This document shows positions 55,798-64,000 of a DNA stretch of 64,000 bases, piece after piece. The DNA lies in contig NZ_JARXVF010000003.1 of the NCBI RefSeq assembly GCF_029892515.1, forward strand, positions 434,001 to 498,000, given 5' to 3'. The DNA comes from Pseudaminobacter soli (ex Li et al. 2025) (GTDB lineage Bacteria; Pseudomonadota; Alphaproteobacteria; Rhizobiales; Rhizobiaceae). Made by a program: the position numbers and the translations under genes. Each line of letters opens with the position of its first letter. Position 1 is the first letter of the stretch. Below the pieces are notes generated by a model. The model saw only the letters and a program-made list of their open reading frames with translations, had not been told where the DNA came from and made no database searches.

Positions 55798-56619
55798 ATG
55801 TCCGGTCAAACGCCCCGCACATTCCGCACCCTGTTCATTTCGGATGTCCATCTTGGCTCCAAGCCGGCAAAGGCGGAGTTTCTGATCGACTTCCTGCGCC
55901 ACCACGAGGCCGAGACGATCTTTCTCGTCGGCGATATTGTGGACGGCTGGAGGCTGCGCCGTTCCTGGCACTGGCCACAAACCCACAATGACGTGGTCCA
56001 GAAGCTGCTGCGGCAGGCCCGCAAGGGCACCAAGATCATCTACATCGCCGGGAACCACGACGAATTCCTTCGCATGTTCCAGGGCACGCATTTCGGCGGC
56101 ATCGAAGTCGCCGACCGCGCGATCCACGAGGCGGCCGACGGCAAGCGCTACCTGGTCATCCATGGCGACCAGTTCGACGCCATCGTCCACAATGCGCGCT
56201 GGCTCGCCTATCTGGGTGACAAGGCCTATGACCTTGCCATCGTCGTCAACCGCGTCGTGTCGCGGCTGCGCCGCATGTTCGGCATGCCTTACTGGTCGTT
56301 CTCTTCCTGGGCCAAGATCAAGGTCAAGAAGGCGGTGAACTTCATCGGCGCCTTCCAGGACGTTCTGGCCGAAGAGGCGCGGCGCTCGGATGTCGATGGC
56401 GTGATCTGCGGCCACATCCACCACGCGACGATCGAGGATTTCGGCGACGTGAGATACGTCAACACCGGCGACTGGGTGGAAAGCTGCACCGCTGTCGTGG
56501 AGCATTTCGACGGCACGATGGAAATCCTGTGCTGGCCGCAGGTGCTGGCGACGAACCCGGTTCCGGAGACGGTCTTCGTGCCGACGGTCATCGAAGGGGG
56601 CGCCGTCAAGGCGGCGTGA
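55798..56619 (+). CDS. LpxH-like metallophosphoesterase
   Basis: This 273-residue calcineurin-type phosphoesterase has ISDVHLGS, LVGDIVDGW, IAGNHDE, HGDQFD and GHIHHA, the metal ligands of the UDP-2,3-diacylglucosamine diphosphatase group. It may act in lipid A synthesis or a related envelope step; rhizobial members are not proven to be LpxH. The ATG at 55798 is chosen; a frame 81 nt longer runs into the upstream divergent region. Confidence 0.88.
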   Translation: MSGQTPRTFRTLFISDVHLGSKPAKAEFLIDFLRHHEAETIFLVGDIVDGWRLRRSWHWPQTHNDVVQKLLRQARKGTKIIYIAGNHDEFLRMFQGTHFGGIEVADRAIHEAADGKRYLVIHGDQFDAIVHNARWLAYLGDKAYDLAIVVNRVVSRLRRMFGMPYWSFSSWAKIKVKKAVNFIGAFQDVLAEEARRSDVDGVICGHIHHATIEDFGDVRYVNTGDWVESCTAVVEHFDGTMEILCWPQVLATNPVPETVFVPTVIEGGAVKAA

Positions 56620-56941
56620 TGGGCATTTGCCATGCATTGGGAGCCTGCGAAACAGCGCGCCCGCATCGATAGGGCGACGCATACGGCCTCGGCCGATCCT
56701 GCCGCCCTGCAGCCGGCCGCGAGGCACGCGCGAAAGCTTGGCGTGCTCGGTACGGTGGATGCGAAGCTTCCAGCGATTGCGCGTTCCCGAAATGCCATAC
56801 GGCCTGAGGCATCAGGCGTAAAAATCCAGGCGAGTAGGCCAGCGGGGTTGCCTTGTTTCCCGGCAATCGGGGTCATGTTAATGGAGCCGGTAGCGCGGCC
56901 GGGGATTTTCGCATGAGTCGCGCCCGGACCAGCGCTCCCTC
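56620..56941. other. Non-coding region before the MFS gene
   Basis: A 322-nt gap with no credible gene. A plus-strand open frame of 94 codons (56632-56916) has a codon pattern unlike its neighbours and no ribosome-binding site. Confidence 0.5.
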
Positions 56942-58192
56942 ATGCCATTACCGTCGACGCTTTCACCTGATCAGCTTGTCAAGCCGCGCCATTTCGAGCT
57001 GCGCATATCGCTGATCTTCCTGGCGATATTCATCCCGCTTGGCGTGCATCTGCCCTATTTCCCGCTGTGGCTGGAATCCAAGGGTTTTGCGGCGGAACAG
57101 ATTGCGCTCATCCTTTCGGCGCCGATGTTCCTGCGCGTGGTCACCACGCCCTTCATCACCGCAATGGCCGACCGGGCGAAGGATCGTGCCAATGTGCTGA
57201 TCCTGATGGTCGCGGCAGCGCTTTTGCTCTCGGCCGGCTACTTCCTTGAGCCGACTTATGCCGTCGTTCTTGGCGTTTCGCTGGTGCTGGCGGTGTTCTG
57301 GACGCCGCAGACGCCACTGACCGATTCGCTGGCGCTTTCGGGCGTGCGGCGCTTCGGCTCGGTCTATGCGCGAATGAGGATCTGGGGCTCGATCTCGTTT
57401 CTGGCAGCCAATCTGGTGGGCGGCGCGGTGCTGGCGGTCTACAGCGCAAATGCCGTGCCGGTCATGATTTCCGTGGGGCTCGTCGGCGCGCTGGCGGCTT
57501 CGTTCCTTGCGCCACGCCTGGGGCGCCCGAGACGCGCTTCGCCGCTGTCGGCCACGGAACTGCAGGAGGAGGCGCCAAAGCTCCTCAACGCCTATTTCCT
57601 GTTCTTCGTCATCGGAGCCGGGGTGATCATTTCCAGCCACGGCTTCCTTTACAGTTTCGTCTCGATCTACTGGAAATCGATCCAGCTCAGCGAAACGCTG
57701 GTCGGCCTGCTGTGGGCCTGGGCCGTGGTGGCCGAGGTCGGCATGTTCATGGTTTTCACGCGCGTCTTCAGCCATATGCGCGCGCCGACGCTTCTGCTGA
57801 TGGCCGGTCTGGCGGCGATCCTGCGCTGGCTCATGTATCCGCTCATCTGGCCGCTCGGGCTGGGCGCATTCGGCTTCTTCGTCGCGCAGACGCTGCACGC
57901 TTTCTCCACCGGCCTCATCCTGATCGGCGTCCAGAAGATGATCGGCGAGACCGTGGCCGAGGAGCGGATGGGCGCGGCGCAGGGCATCGCCTTCTTCGCC
58001 AACGGCTTTGCCATGGCGAGCGTGACGCTGTTCTCCGGCGCGCTTTACGATCGGCTCGGCGTCGACGGTTTCTTCGTCATGGCAGGCGTGGCGATGCTCG
58101 GCCTGCTCTTTATCGGCCTCGCTGCCCGGTCAGCCCCAAAGCGCCTGCTGGGGAGGCGAGACGAGCGAGCCGTTGTAGACGAGGCCGGGTGA
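56942..58192 (+). CDS. MFS transporter, nucleoside-permease-like
   Basis: This 416-residue protein has about twelve membrane segments and the MFS_1-like HcaT/NupG-type start (SLIFLAIFIPLGVHLPYFPLWLESKGF) and the RFGSVYARMRIWGSISF segment after helix 4. Substrates of this group include nucleosides and phenylpropionates; here unknown. Its 3' end overlaps the convergent epimerase gene by 63 bp. Confidence 0.85.
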   Translation: MPLPSTLSPDQLVKPRHFELRISLIFLAIFIPLGVHLPYFPLWLESKGFAAEQIALILSAPMFLRVVTTPFITAMADRAKDRANVLILMVAAALLLSAGYFLEPTYAVVLGVSLVLAVFWTPQTPLTDSLALSGVRRFGSVYARMRIWGSISFLAANLVGGAVLAVYSANAVPVMISVGLVGALAASFLAPRLGRPRRASPLSATELQEEAPKLLNAYFLFFVIGAGVIISSHGFLYSFVSIYWKSIQLSETLVGLLWAWAVVAEVGMFMVFTRVFSHMRAPTLLLMAGLAAILRWLMYPLIWPLGLGAFGFFVAQTLHAFSTGLILIGVQKMIGETVAEERMGAAQGIAFFANGFAMASVTLFSGALYDRLGVDGFFVMAGVAMLGLLFIGLAARSAPKRLLGRRDERAVVDEAG

Positions 58193-59113
58193 GCGGTCGC
58201 GCGCCAGAAGCAGCGGCCCGTCGAGATCGACGAACTCGGCGTCCTGCGCGAGCAGCACCGCCGGTGCCATGGCCAGCGACGTGCCGACCATGCAGCCCAC
58301 CATGATCGAGAAGCCAAGTTCCTGCGCCCGGTCGCGCAGGAGCAGGGCGGCCGTCAGCCCGCCGGTCTTGTCGAGCTTGATGTTGATCGCGTCATAGAGT
58401 CCGAGCAACGAGGTGAGATCCTCGACGCCGTGCCCGCTTTCGTCGGCGCAGATCGGCACCGGGTGCGGAATGTCGCGCAAAATGCCGTCCTTGCCAGCGG
58501 GCAGGGGCTGTTCGATCAGCGCGATGCCGAGATCGGCCGCCACTGCCATGTTTTCGCGGATGTTTTGGTCCGTCCAGCCTTCGTTGGCGTCGAGAATGAT
58601 GCGGCTGTTGGGCGCTGCTTCGGCCACCGCGCGGATTCGGGCAATGTCGCCATCTCCGCCGATCTTGACCTTCAGCAAAGGACGGGCCGCATTCTCGCGA
58701 GCCTGCGCGGCCATCGCCTCGGGGGTGCCGAGGGAGAGGGTGTAGGCCGTCTCCAGCGGCTTGGGGGGCGAATCGGAAAGGCGCTGCCATGCGGGGGTGC
58801 CGGAGATCTTGGCTTCCAGATCCCAGAGAGCACAATCGACGGCGTTGCGGGCGGCGCCGGCCGGCATCGATTCCATCAGGGTTTGCCGGTCGAGGCCGGT
58901 GGCAATCTTGGGTGCAATCGATTCGATAGCTTCCTGCACACCCTCCATGGTTTCGCCATAGCGCTTATAGGGAACGCACTCGCCGCGCCCCGTGAAATCG
59001 CCGTCCGAAATCGTGCAAGTTATGACTTCTGCTTCGGTTTTCGAGCCGCGCGAGATCGTGAAGGTGCCGGCTATGGGGAAGCGCTCAGCATTGACCGAAA
59101 GGACACGCGCCAT
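58130..59113 (-). CDS. Enolase-superfamily dipeptide epimerase / N-acetyl-D-Glu racemase
   Basis: This 327-residue protein has the muconate-lactonising group residues: KxK in LLKVKIG, D in ILDANEGWT, E in IEQPLPAG, D in ICADESGHG and K in NIKLDKTGGL. It fits L-Ala-D/L-Glu epimerases (peptidoglycan recycling) or the DgcA-type N-acetyl-glutamate racemase. The neighbour expected for DgcA (an acetyltransferase, dgcN) is not present. It faces the MFS gene and is divergent from mlaE. Confidence 0.88.
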   Translation of the reverse strand: MARVLSVNAERFPIAGTFTISRGSKTEAEVITCTISDGDFTGRGECVPYKRYGETMEGVQEAIESIAPKIATGLDRQTLMESMPAGAARNAVDCALWDLEAKISGTPAWQRLSDSPPKPLETAYTLSLGTPEAMAAQARENAARPLLKVKIGGDGDIARIRAVAEAAPNSRIILDANEGWTDQNIRENMAVAADLGIALIEQPLPAGKDGILRDIPHPVPICADESGHGVEDLTSLLGLYDAINIKLDKTGGLTAALLLRDRAQELGFSIMVGCMVGTSLAMAPAVLLAQDAEFVDLDGPLLLARDRSPGLVYNGSLVSPPQQALWG

Positions 59114-59190
59114 AATTTTTTCTCCAACTCTTCGCCGCTGCTTGGCCGATAAAGTGACAGACCCGATATGACGGGATATGACAGGCAGCT

Positions 59191-60369
59191 ATGTTGATCA
59201 ACGCCAACAATCGGCGGCCTAGCACCGCCACCGAGAATCCACCTCTCGTGACAGAGGTGGAGCGGGATGGCGTGCGTGTCTATGCCCTGTCGGGCTCCTG
59301 GATAACCCGTACCGTGGCGCAGGTCGATGCCGAGATACGGCGACTCGAGACGCAGCGGAGCGGCGAAGTGCTGACGCTCGATCTGTCGGGAATCGACAAG
59401 ATCGATACCGCAGGTGCCTGGCTGATCGACAGGCTTCGGACCGTCAACGAAGGTCACGGCTCCCAGGTCACGCTGCTGGCACAGAGCCGAGAGGCGTCGA
59501 TCCTGCTCGATGCGGTTCGTGAGGCATCGCGCCGAGGCGCCGATACGGAGCGCGCCAGGGGCCCCGGCCTCCTGATCGTGGCGCTCGAAGCCATAGGTCG
59601 CACTGTCTACACGATCCGCGACGACTTCCTCGCCTCGATGAACATATTGGGCTCGACGATCCGCGGCGCGCAATTGAAGCTCGGGCGTGGGCACGCCATC
59701 AACCTGGCGGCGATCTTCAATCAGATCGACCGCATGGGCGTCGGGGCTGTCCCCGTGGTGGTGCTGATGTCCACCATCGTCGGTGCGATCGTGGCCCAGC
59801 AGGGCGCCTACCAGCTCCGCTATTTCGGTGCCGACATCTTCGTCGTGGACCTGGTCGGCATCCTGATTCTGCGCGAGCTGGGCGTGCTGATGACCGCCAT
59901 CATGGTGGCCGGCCGATCAGGTAGCGCGATAACGGCCGAGATCGGCTCGATGAAGATGCGCGAGGAAGTGGACGCGCTGAAAGTCATCGGCCTCAACCCG
60001 GTGGGCGTTCTGGTGTTCCCGCGACTTGTTGCGCTGGTGATCGCTCTGCCTTGCCTGACGGTTGCCGCCAATTTCGCGGCCCTGGGCGGCGCCATCGTGA
60101 TTTCCTACTACTATTCGAACATCAGCCCGACGGCATTCGTCGACCGGTTGCGCGTCGGCATCGATCTCAGCACCATCTTCTCCGGGCTGATCAAGGCGCC
60201 GTTCATGGCCATGATCATCGGCATTCTGGCGTCCGTCGAGGGACTGAAGGTCGGCGGCAGCGCCGAATCACTGGGCCGCCATGTGACCGCCTCGGTGGTC
60301 AAATCGATCTTCGTGGTCATTATCCTGGATGGCGCCTTCGCCATCTTCTTCGCATCCATCGGCTTCTAG
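59191..60369 (+). CDS. MlaE-type lipid ABC permease with STAS-like N-domain
   Basis: This 392-residue protein has an N-terminal STAS/MlaB-like domain (VYALSGSWITR to DKIDTAGAWLIDRL, about 25-110) fused to an MlaE permease (from about 140; GAIVAQQGAYQLRYFGA, RSGSAITAEIGSMKMREEVDAL). It is the membrane part of an Mce/Mla phospholipid transporter between inner and outer membranes. It begins the four-gene operon with mlaF, mlaD and an auxiliary lipoprotein. Confidence 0.93.
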   Translation: MLINANNRRPSTATENPPLVTEVERDGVRVYALSGSWITRTVAQVDAEIRRLETQRSGEVLTLDLSGIDKIDTAGAWLIDRLRTVNEGHGSQVTLLAQSREASILLDAVREASRRGADTERARGPGLLIVALEAIGRTVYTIRDDFLASMNILGSTIRGAQLKLGRGHAINLAAIFNQIDRMGVGAVPVVVLMSTIVGAIVAQQGAYQLRYFGADIFVVDLVGILILRELGVLMTAIMVAGRSGSAITAEIGSMKMREEVDALKVIGLNPVGVLVFPRLVALVIALPCLTVAANFAALGGAIVISYYYSNISPTAFVDRLRVGIDLSTIFSGLIKAPFMAMIIGILASVEGLKVGGSAESLGRHVTASVVKSIFVVIILDGAFAIFFASIGF

Positions 60370-60377
60370 AGGCGAAA

Positions 60378-61196
60378 ATGACCCAGGAGGCCCTGACGAC
60401 CCGGATGGCAAGCGACACGGCGGATGATTCCGATGTCGTGCTTGCCGCCCACAACATCACGGTCGGTTTCGAGGACAACATCGTGCTCGAAAACCTCTCG
60501 CTGGACATTCGTCGAGGCGAGATCCTCGGTTTCGTTGGCGCTTCCGGCGCCGGCAAGTCGGTGCTGCTCAGGACCGTGCTTGGGCTGACCAAGAAGCGCT
60601 CGGGTACGATCAAAATCTTCGGCGTCGACGTCGACAAGGCCAACGAGGTCGAGCGTATGCGGCTCGACATGCGGCTTGGCGTGCTGTTCCAGCACGGAGC
60701 GCTGTTTTCGGCGCTGACCGTGCTTGAAAACGTGCAGGTGCCGATGCGCGAGTATCTCGATCTGCCGAAACGGCTGATGGACGAACTTGCGCTGCTCAAG
60801 GTCGAGCTGGTCGGCCTGCCGCGCGATGCGGCCCAGAAATTCCCGTCTGAACTGTCGGGCGGCATGATCAAGCGCGCCGCCCTTGCCCGCGCGCTTGCGC
60901 TCGACCCGGACATCGTCTTCCTTGACGAGCCGACCTCCGGCCTCGACCCGATCGGTGCGGCCGATTTCGACGAACTGGTCGCGAAGCTGCGCGACACGAT
61001 GGGTTTGACCGTCTACATGGTGACTCACGATCTAGACAGCCTTTTCGCGGTGTGCGACCGAATTGCAGTTCTCGGCAAGAAAAGGGTACTGATAGAGGGC
61101 ACAATAGAAGACATGCTTGCCAGCGAAGAGCCGTGGGTGAAATCTTACTTCCGGGGCAAGCGCGCACGGCAGATCGACTTGGCTGCCAGGGGGTAG
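60378..61196 (+). CDS. Mla/Mce-type lipid ABC transporter ATPase
   Basis: This 272-residue ATPase has Walker A GASGAGKSVLLR, signature LSGGMIKRAALARALAL, Walker B IVFLDEPTSGLDPIGA and the H-loop MVTHDL, with the Mla-typical VGLPRDAAQKFPSEL. It powers lipid movement by the MlaE permease. The ATG at 60378 is nine bases after the mlaE stop. A long C-terminal tail (FRGKRARQIDLAARG) is typical. Confidence 0.94.
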   Translation: MTQEALTTRMASDTADDSDVVLAAHNITVGFEDNIVLENLSLDIRRGEILGFVGASGAGKSVLLRTVLGLTKKRSGTIKIFGVDVDKANEVERMRLDMRLGVLFQHGALFSALTVLENVQVPMREYLDLPKRLMDELALLKVELVGLPRDAAQKFPSELSGGMIKRAALARALALDPDIVFLDEPTSGLDPIGAADFDELVAKLRDTMGLTVYMVTHDLDSLFAVCDRIAVLGKKRVLIEGTIEDMLASEEPWVKSYFRGKRARQIDLAARG

Positions 61197-61209
61197 AACC
61201 AAACCGCGA

Positions 61210-62583
61210 ATGGAAACCAGAGCCAACTACGTCATCGTCGGAATTTTCACTCTCCTAGCGATCCTTTCTGCTTTTGCCTTCGTCTACTGGACGGCGGCAA
61301 TCGGGGAGCGCGGCGAGACAGCGCTGCTGCGTGTGCGTATTCCCGGCTCCGCCGCAGGTCTCGCGCGCGGTAGCGCGGTGCTGTTCAACGGCGTGAAGGT
61401 TGGCGATGTGCGTCGCGTTTTCATCGACGTGCAAAATCCGACGGTGGCAATCGCCGATACGGAGATCGACCGCCTGACCCCGATCACCAAGTCGACTCAG
61501 GCCGATATCGGCATTGCAGGCCTGACCGGCCAGGCCAATATCGAGCTCAAGGGTGGCAATCCGCAGGAAGTGAACCTGTTCGACGAGGCGGAGGCGAACG
61601 GCAAGGTCGCGGAGATCACGGCCAACCCCTCCGCGGTGACCAATCTGCTCCAGACCGCGCAGGCGCTGTTCAAGCGGGCCGACAACGTGCTCTCCCAAGT
61701 CGAGGTTTTCGTCGGCGAGGTGCACGAGCCGCTCACGCGCACGGTCAACAACGCCGAAAAGTTCTCGGAAGCGCTCGGCCGCAACGCCGAGGGCGTCGAC
61801 AAGTTTCTTGCTAATGTGAGCAAGCTGTCGGAAACGCTAGGTGGGGTTTCCGGCAAGATCGAGGGCACGCTTACGGCTGTCGACGACCTATTGAAGTCCG
61901 TCAACAAGGACAAGGTGTCGGAAATCGTCACCAATCTCCAGAAGTTCACCAGCAATCTGAACGAGAACACCAAGGATCTCGACAAGATCATTGCCGGTGT
62001 CCAGAAGGCGGTCGGCAACATCAACGGCTTTGCCGAGAAGGGCAGCGACACGCTGACCAAGGCCGACGGCATCCTGAGCGCCGTCAATCCCGAGTCCCTG
62101 CGCACCACGCTCGGCAACTTCCAGGATGCCAGCCGCGACGCCAAGACTGCTGCGTCCGATGTGGCGAAGGTCACCGAGAAATTCGGCAACCGGTCCCACG
62201 ACATCGATCGCATGATCAGCGATGCGACCGAGCTTGCCCACCGCCTCAACGCGGCTTCCGTGCGCATCGACGGCATATTGACGAGGGTCGACCAGTTGCT
62301 GGGCTCCGGTCAGGCGAATGGCCTGATGTCCGAGGCAACCGGGACGTTGAAGGCGTTCCGCCAGGTTGCGGACACGCTCAATGCTCGCCTCGACACGATT
62401 TTGAACGGGATACAGCAGTTCACCGGGCCCGGCCTGCGCGACGTCGAGGCGTTCGTCCGCGATGGCCGCCGGTCGATCAACCGCATCGAACAGGCCATTA
62501 CAGACCTGGAGCGCAACCCGCAGCGGATCATTACCGGTGGAGAGGGTACCGTTCGGGAGTATGACGGGCGGGCACGACGTTGA
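61210..62583 (+). CDS. MlaD/Mce-type lipid-binding protein
   Basis: This 457-residue protein has one N-terminal membrane helix (about 7-28), an Mce domain (about 40-115: LLRVRIPGSAAGLARGSAVLFNGVKVGDVRRVFI) and a long helical, coiled-coil-rich C-terminal part with many Lys/Asp. It holds lipids in the periplasm between the MlaE complex and the outer membrane. It is longer than E. coli MlaD (about 180), as in rhizobial and mce-type proteins. Confidence 0.92.
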   Translation: METRANYVIVGIFTLLAILSAFAFVYWTAAIGERGETALLRVRIPGSAAGLARGSAVLFNGVKVGDVRRVFIDVQNPTVAIADTEIDRLTPITKSTQADIGIAGLTGQANIELKGGNPQEVNLFDEAEANGKVAEITANPSAVTNLLQTAQALFKRADNVLSQVEVFVGEVHEPLTRTVNNAEKFSEALGRNAEGVDKFLANVSKLSETLGGVSGKIEGTLTAVDDLLKSVNKDKVSEIVTNLQKFTSNLNENTKDLDKIIAGVQKAVGNINGFAEKGSDTLTKADGILSAVNPESLRTTLGNFQDASRDAKTAASDVAKVTEKFGNRSHDIDRMISDATELAHRLNAASVRIDGILTRVDQLLGSGQANGLMSEATGTLKAFRQVADTLNARLDTILNGIQQFTGPGLRDVEAFVRDGRRSINRIEQAITDLERNPQRIITGGEGTVREYDGRARR

Positions 62584-62678
62584 CATTGCCGGACGCGCAT
62601 TCGAAGAAAGCGTTGGTACAGATATAGATTTGCCGCCGCACGGCGGAAGAAGCTGTAATCTTGGGGACGGGATTAGCG

Positions 62679-63272
62679 GTGAAGACATTTCAGGTCATGG
62701 CGGGCGTTGCGGCCGTCTCGTTGACGCTTTCGGGTTGCGCGCTGTTCAAAAGCCCCACCCCGCTCGACTCCTATGAGTTGTCGGCGCCCTCTGGCACGGC
62801 AAAGCAGATGCGCAAGCGCGTGCAGATCCTGATCGCCGAGCCGCCGGCCCTGAAATCGCTGGACGGCCAGAACATCGTCATCAGGCGCCCGTCCGGCGTC
62901 ATTGAATTCCTCAAGGGCGCCCAGTGGTCGGACCGCCTGCCGCGCATCGTGCAGGCGCGCCTTGCCGAAACCTTCCAGCGTTCCGGCGCCTTCGCCGGCG
63001 TCGGCTTGCCCGGCGAAGGCCTGGCGATCGACTATCAGGTGATCGCGGAACTGCGCACCTTCGAGGTGCATGTCGACGGCGACCGCAACGCCCATATCGA
63101 GCTGTTCGTCCGCCTGCTCAACGACCGCAACGGCGAAGTGCGCGCGTCCCACGATTTCACGGCCAGTTCGCCGGTGAGCGGAAGCGGCAATGATGCTTAT
63201 GCGCAGGCGCTCAACCGGGCATTCGAAAAAGTGGCCGCTGACATCGTCGAGTGGACGGATTCGGTCATCTGA
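62679..63272 (+). CDS. ABC transport auxiliary lipoprotein (PqiC-like)
   Basis: This 197-residue lipoprotein has a signal ending in lipobox LSG-C (residues near 20), then the ABC_trans_aux fold (DSYELSAPSG, PPALKSLDGQNIVIRR, WSDRLPRIVQARLAETFQRSG). It sits at the outer membrane end of Mce/Pqi-type lipid transporters. The GTG at 62679 with GGGA upstream is chosen; a TTG at 62661 is also open. It closes the lipid-transport operon and is followed by a terminator. Confidence 0.88.
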   Translation: MKTFQVMAGVAAVSLTLSGCALFKSPTPLDSYELSAPSGTAKQMRKRVQILIAEPPALKSLDGQNIVIRRPSGVIEFLKGAQWSDRLPRIVQARLAETFQRSGAFAGVGLPGEGLAIDYQVIAELRTFEVHVDGDRNAHIELFVRLLNDRNGEVRASHDFTASSPVSGSGNDAYAQALNRAFEKVAADIVEWTDSVI

Positions 63273-63345
63273 CCACGGCTGTTGCAGCCAGTAGTGACGC
63301 TGTCGCACTGACCACTCAGCCCGGTTCCGGGATTTGCAGACAAAG

Positions 63346-63376
63346 AAAAAGGCGGGAGTTTTCTCCCGCCTTTTTT
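63346..63376. terminator. Terminator, copy 1
   Basis: GGCGGGAG (63351-63358) pairs with CTCCCGCC (63363-63370) around TTTT, with A and T tracts on both sides; it ends the lipid-transport operon. Confidence 0.92.
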
Positions 63377-63629
63377 GTTGTTCCTATGTGCTGCTCTGCT
63401 TCCGTAGGCGCCCACCAAACGGAAGTCCGAAGGGCCGGGCCGCTTGGGCCGGCCATCGTCTTGGCCGTGCCTCCAGCCCGCTTTGCGATGAGGCCGTCGG
63501 CCTTGTCCCAAGCCACCACCGGCAGAATGTTTCCGAATAGGCATGAAAGTCTCTGGCTGTGCGGCTTCTGTGCCGAAAGAGACCTTTCGCACTGACCGCT
63601 CAGCCCGGTTCCGATATTTGCAGACAAAG

Positions 63630-63659
63630 AAAAAGGCGGGAGTTTTCTCCCGCCTTTTT
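63630..63659. terminator. Terminator, copy 2
   Basis: The same stem (63635-63642 with 63647-63654) and loop; symmetric tracts let it stop the minus-strand gene that ends at 63684. Confidence 0.92.
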
Positions 63660-63683
63660 GGTTTTGCCTATGGGCTGCTTTCC

Positions 63684-64000
63684 TTACCGGAGGCGCCCGC
63701 TCGCATGGGCCAGCATGGTGTAGACCTTGCCGGTGTCGGACGAGAGGTAGGTCTGCGTCATGACGTTGTCGTGGTCATTGCGCGAGACGTCCTTCAGCAG
63801 CTTTTCGAAGTCGTCGCAGTAGCGGTCCACCGCGGCGCGGAACTCGCCGTCGGCCTGGTACTTGCGGCGGATCTCGTCAAAGGTCTGCTGTCCCTTGAGG
63901 GTGTAGAGCCTGCGCGTGAACACGTCGCGCTCGCCACGGCGATAGCGGTTCCACAGCTCGATCGAGGCCTCGTGGTCGATCGCGCGAGCGATGTCGACCG
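63684..64000 (-). CDS. Unrecognised protein, C-terminal end
   Basis: The minus-strand frame is open to the window edge; about 105 residues are seen ending at TAA (63684). The chain is rich in charged helices (WNRYRRGERDVFTRRLYTL, GQQTFDEIRRKY, DDFEKLLKDV) and ends DTGKVYTMLAHASGRLR. It resembles the C-terminus of very large rhizobial helical proteins annotated loosely as kinesin-like, but I cannot confirm this. The 5' part lies outside. Confidence 0.6.
   Translation of the reverse strand, partial: VDIARAIDHEASIELWNRYRRGERDVFTRRLYTLKGQQTFDEIRRKYQADGEFRAAVDRYCDDFEKLLKDVSRNDHDNVMTQTYLSSDTGKVYTMLAHASGRLR

Larger units (their letters stand above)
63273..63683. other. Non-coding region with duplicated terminator segment
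   Basis: The gap between the lipid operon and the last gene holds two near-identical 112-bp segments (63304 and 63588 starts), each with the same terminator, and about 170 nt of unique sequence between them. No coding frame is convincing. Confidence 0.7.
63304..63700. repeat. Direct duplication of about 112 bp
   Basis: Copy 1 (63304 to about 63416) and copy 2 (63588 to about 63700) start CGCACTGACC and share the terminator and flank up to AGGCGCCC; offset is 284 nt. The copies differ at scattered bases (for example ACC/GCT near the start). Confidence 0.8.

Noticed and set aside
56632-56916. A 94-codon frame before the MFS gene
   Set aside because: Low-quality start and composition; no sign of a domain.
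1-64000. CRISPR arrays, prophage or insertion sequences
   Set aside because: No regularly spaced repeats, integrase, transposase or phage structural genes were seen on either strand.

Overview
The window looks like the chromosome of an alphaproteobacterium of the order Hyphomicrobiales (Rhizobiales), most like Mesorhizobium, Aminobacter and other Phyllobacteriaceae. Support comes from high GC with strong third-position bias, GTG and TTG starts, a CTTGAC-N18-CTATAT promoter in front of the only tRNA, the paired ldtR/L,D-transpeptidase genes, the malic enzyme fused to a phosphotransacetylase-like domain, class II DAHP synthase, and the order glyA-nrdR-ribD-ribE-ribH-nusB followed by hppA-bamE-cbp3-yceD-plsX-fabH-ihfA-merR. 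The genus is an inference from gene order and protein type. Almost everything is ordinary core or near-core chromosome. I see no prophage, insertion sequence, CRISPR array, plasmid functions or defence island.

Layout. 1-3.6 kb: end of a valine-catabolism hydrolase gene, a membrane protein, then LdtR and its L,D-transpeptidase. 3.7-10.4 kb: glyA, nrdR and riboflavin genes, with a DoxX gene placed head-on between ribE and ribH, then nusB and an MFS gene. 10.4-19.1 kb: small membrane protein, proton-pumping pyrophosphatase, bamE, cytochrome bc1 chaperone, yceD-plsX-fabH, ihfA and a MerR regulator. 19.2-34 kb: accessory-type metabolism. It holds a MOSC protein, mobB and moaA (molybdenum cofactor), a polar amino-acid ABC importer without its ATPase, and several regulator/target pairs (HxlR/GST, ArsR/SRPBCC, MarR/hydrolase). 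This part also has the largest non-coding gap (29.0-29.7 kb), with REP-like repeats. 34.1-47.8 kb: a second, larger L,D-transpeptidase, tRNA-Val(CAC), gph, rpiA, gor, DAHP synthase, a diguanylate cyclase, dgkA, a Tag-like glycosylase and nadE. 48-64 kb: ABC exporter, gltX, malic enzyme, an atypical SDR, an LpxH-like phosphoesterase, an enolase-superfamily epimerase, and a four-gene Mla/Mce lipid-transport operon. The last 0.4 kb holds a duplicated terminator segment and the 3' end of an unrecognised gene.

Together the genes serve central metabolism (one-carbon, riboflavin, NAD, pentose phosphate, aromatic amino acids), envelope upkeep (two L,D-transpeptidases, BamE, Mla/Mce, LpxH-like, DgkA, PlsX) and redox protection (glutathione reductase, GST). 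The most useful new observations are regulatory DNA: a double palindromic MarR operator, a paired HxlR site beside a (TGC)8 tract, a 77-nt inverted repeat covering the arsR start, a 10-bp inverted repeat between moaA and a DUF971 gene, a tandem palindromic element with compensatory base changes, and duplicated terminators at the right edge. I did not find a convincing new multigene system.
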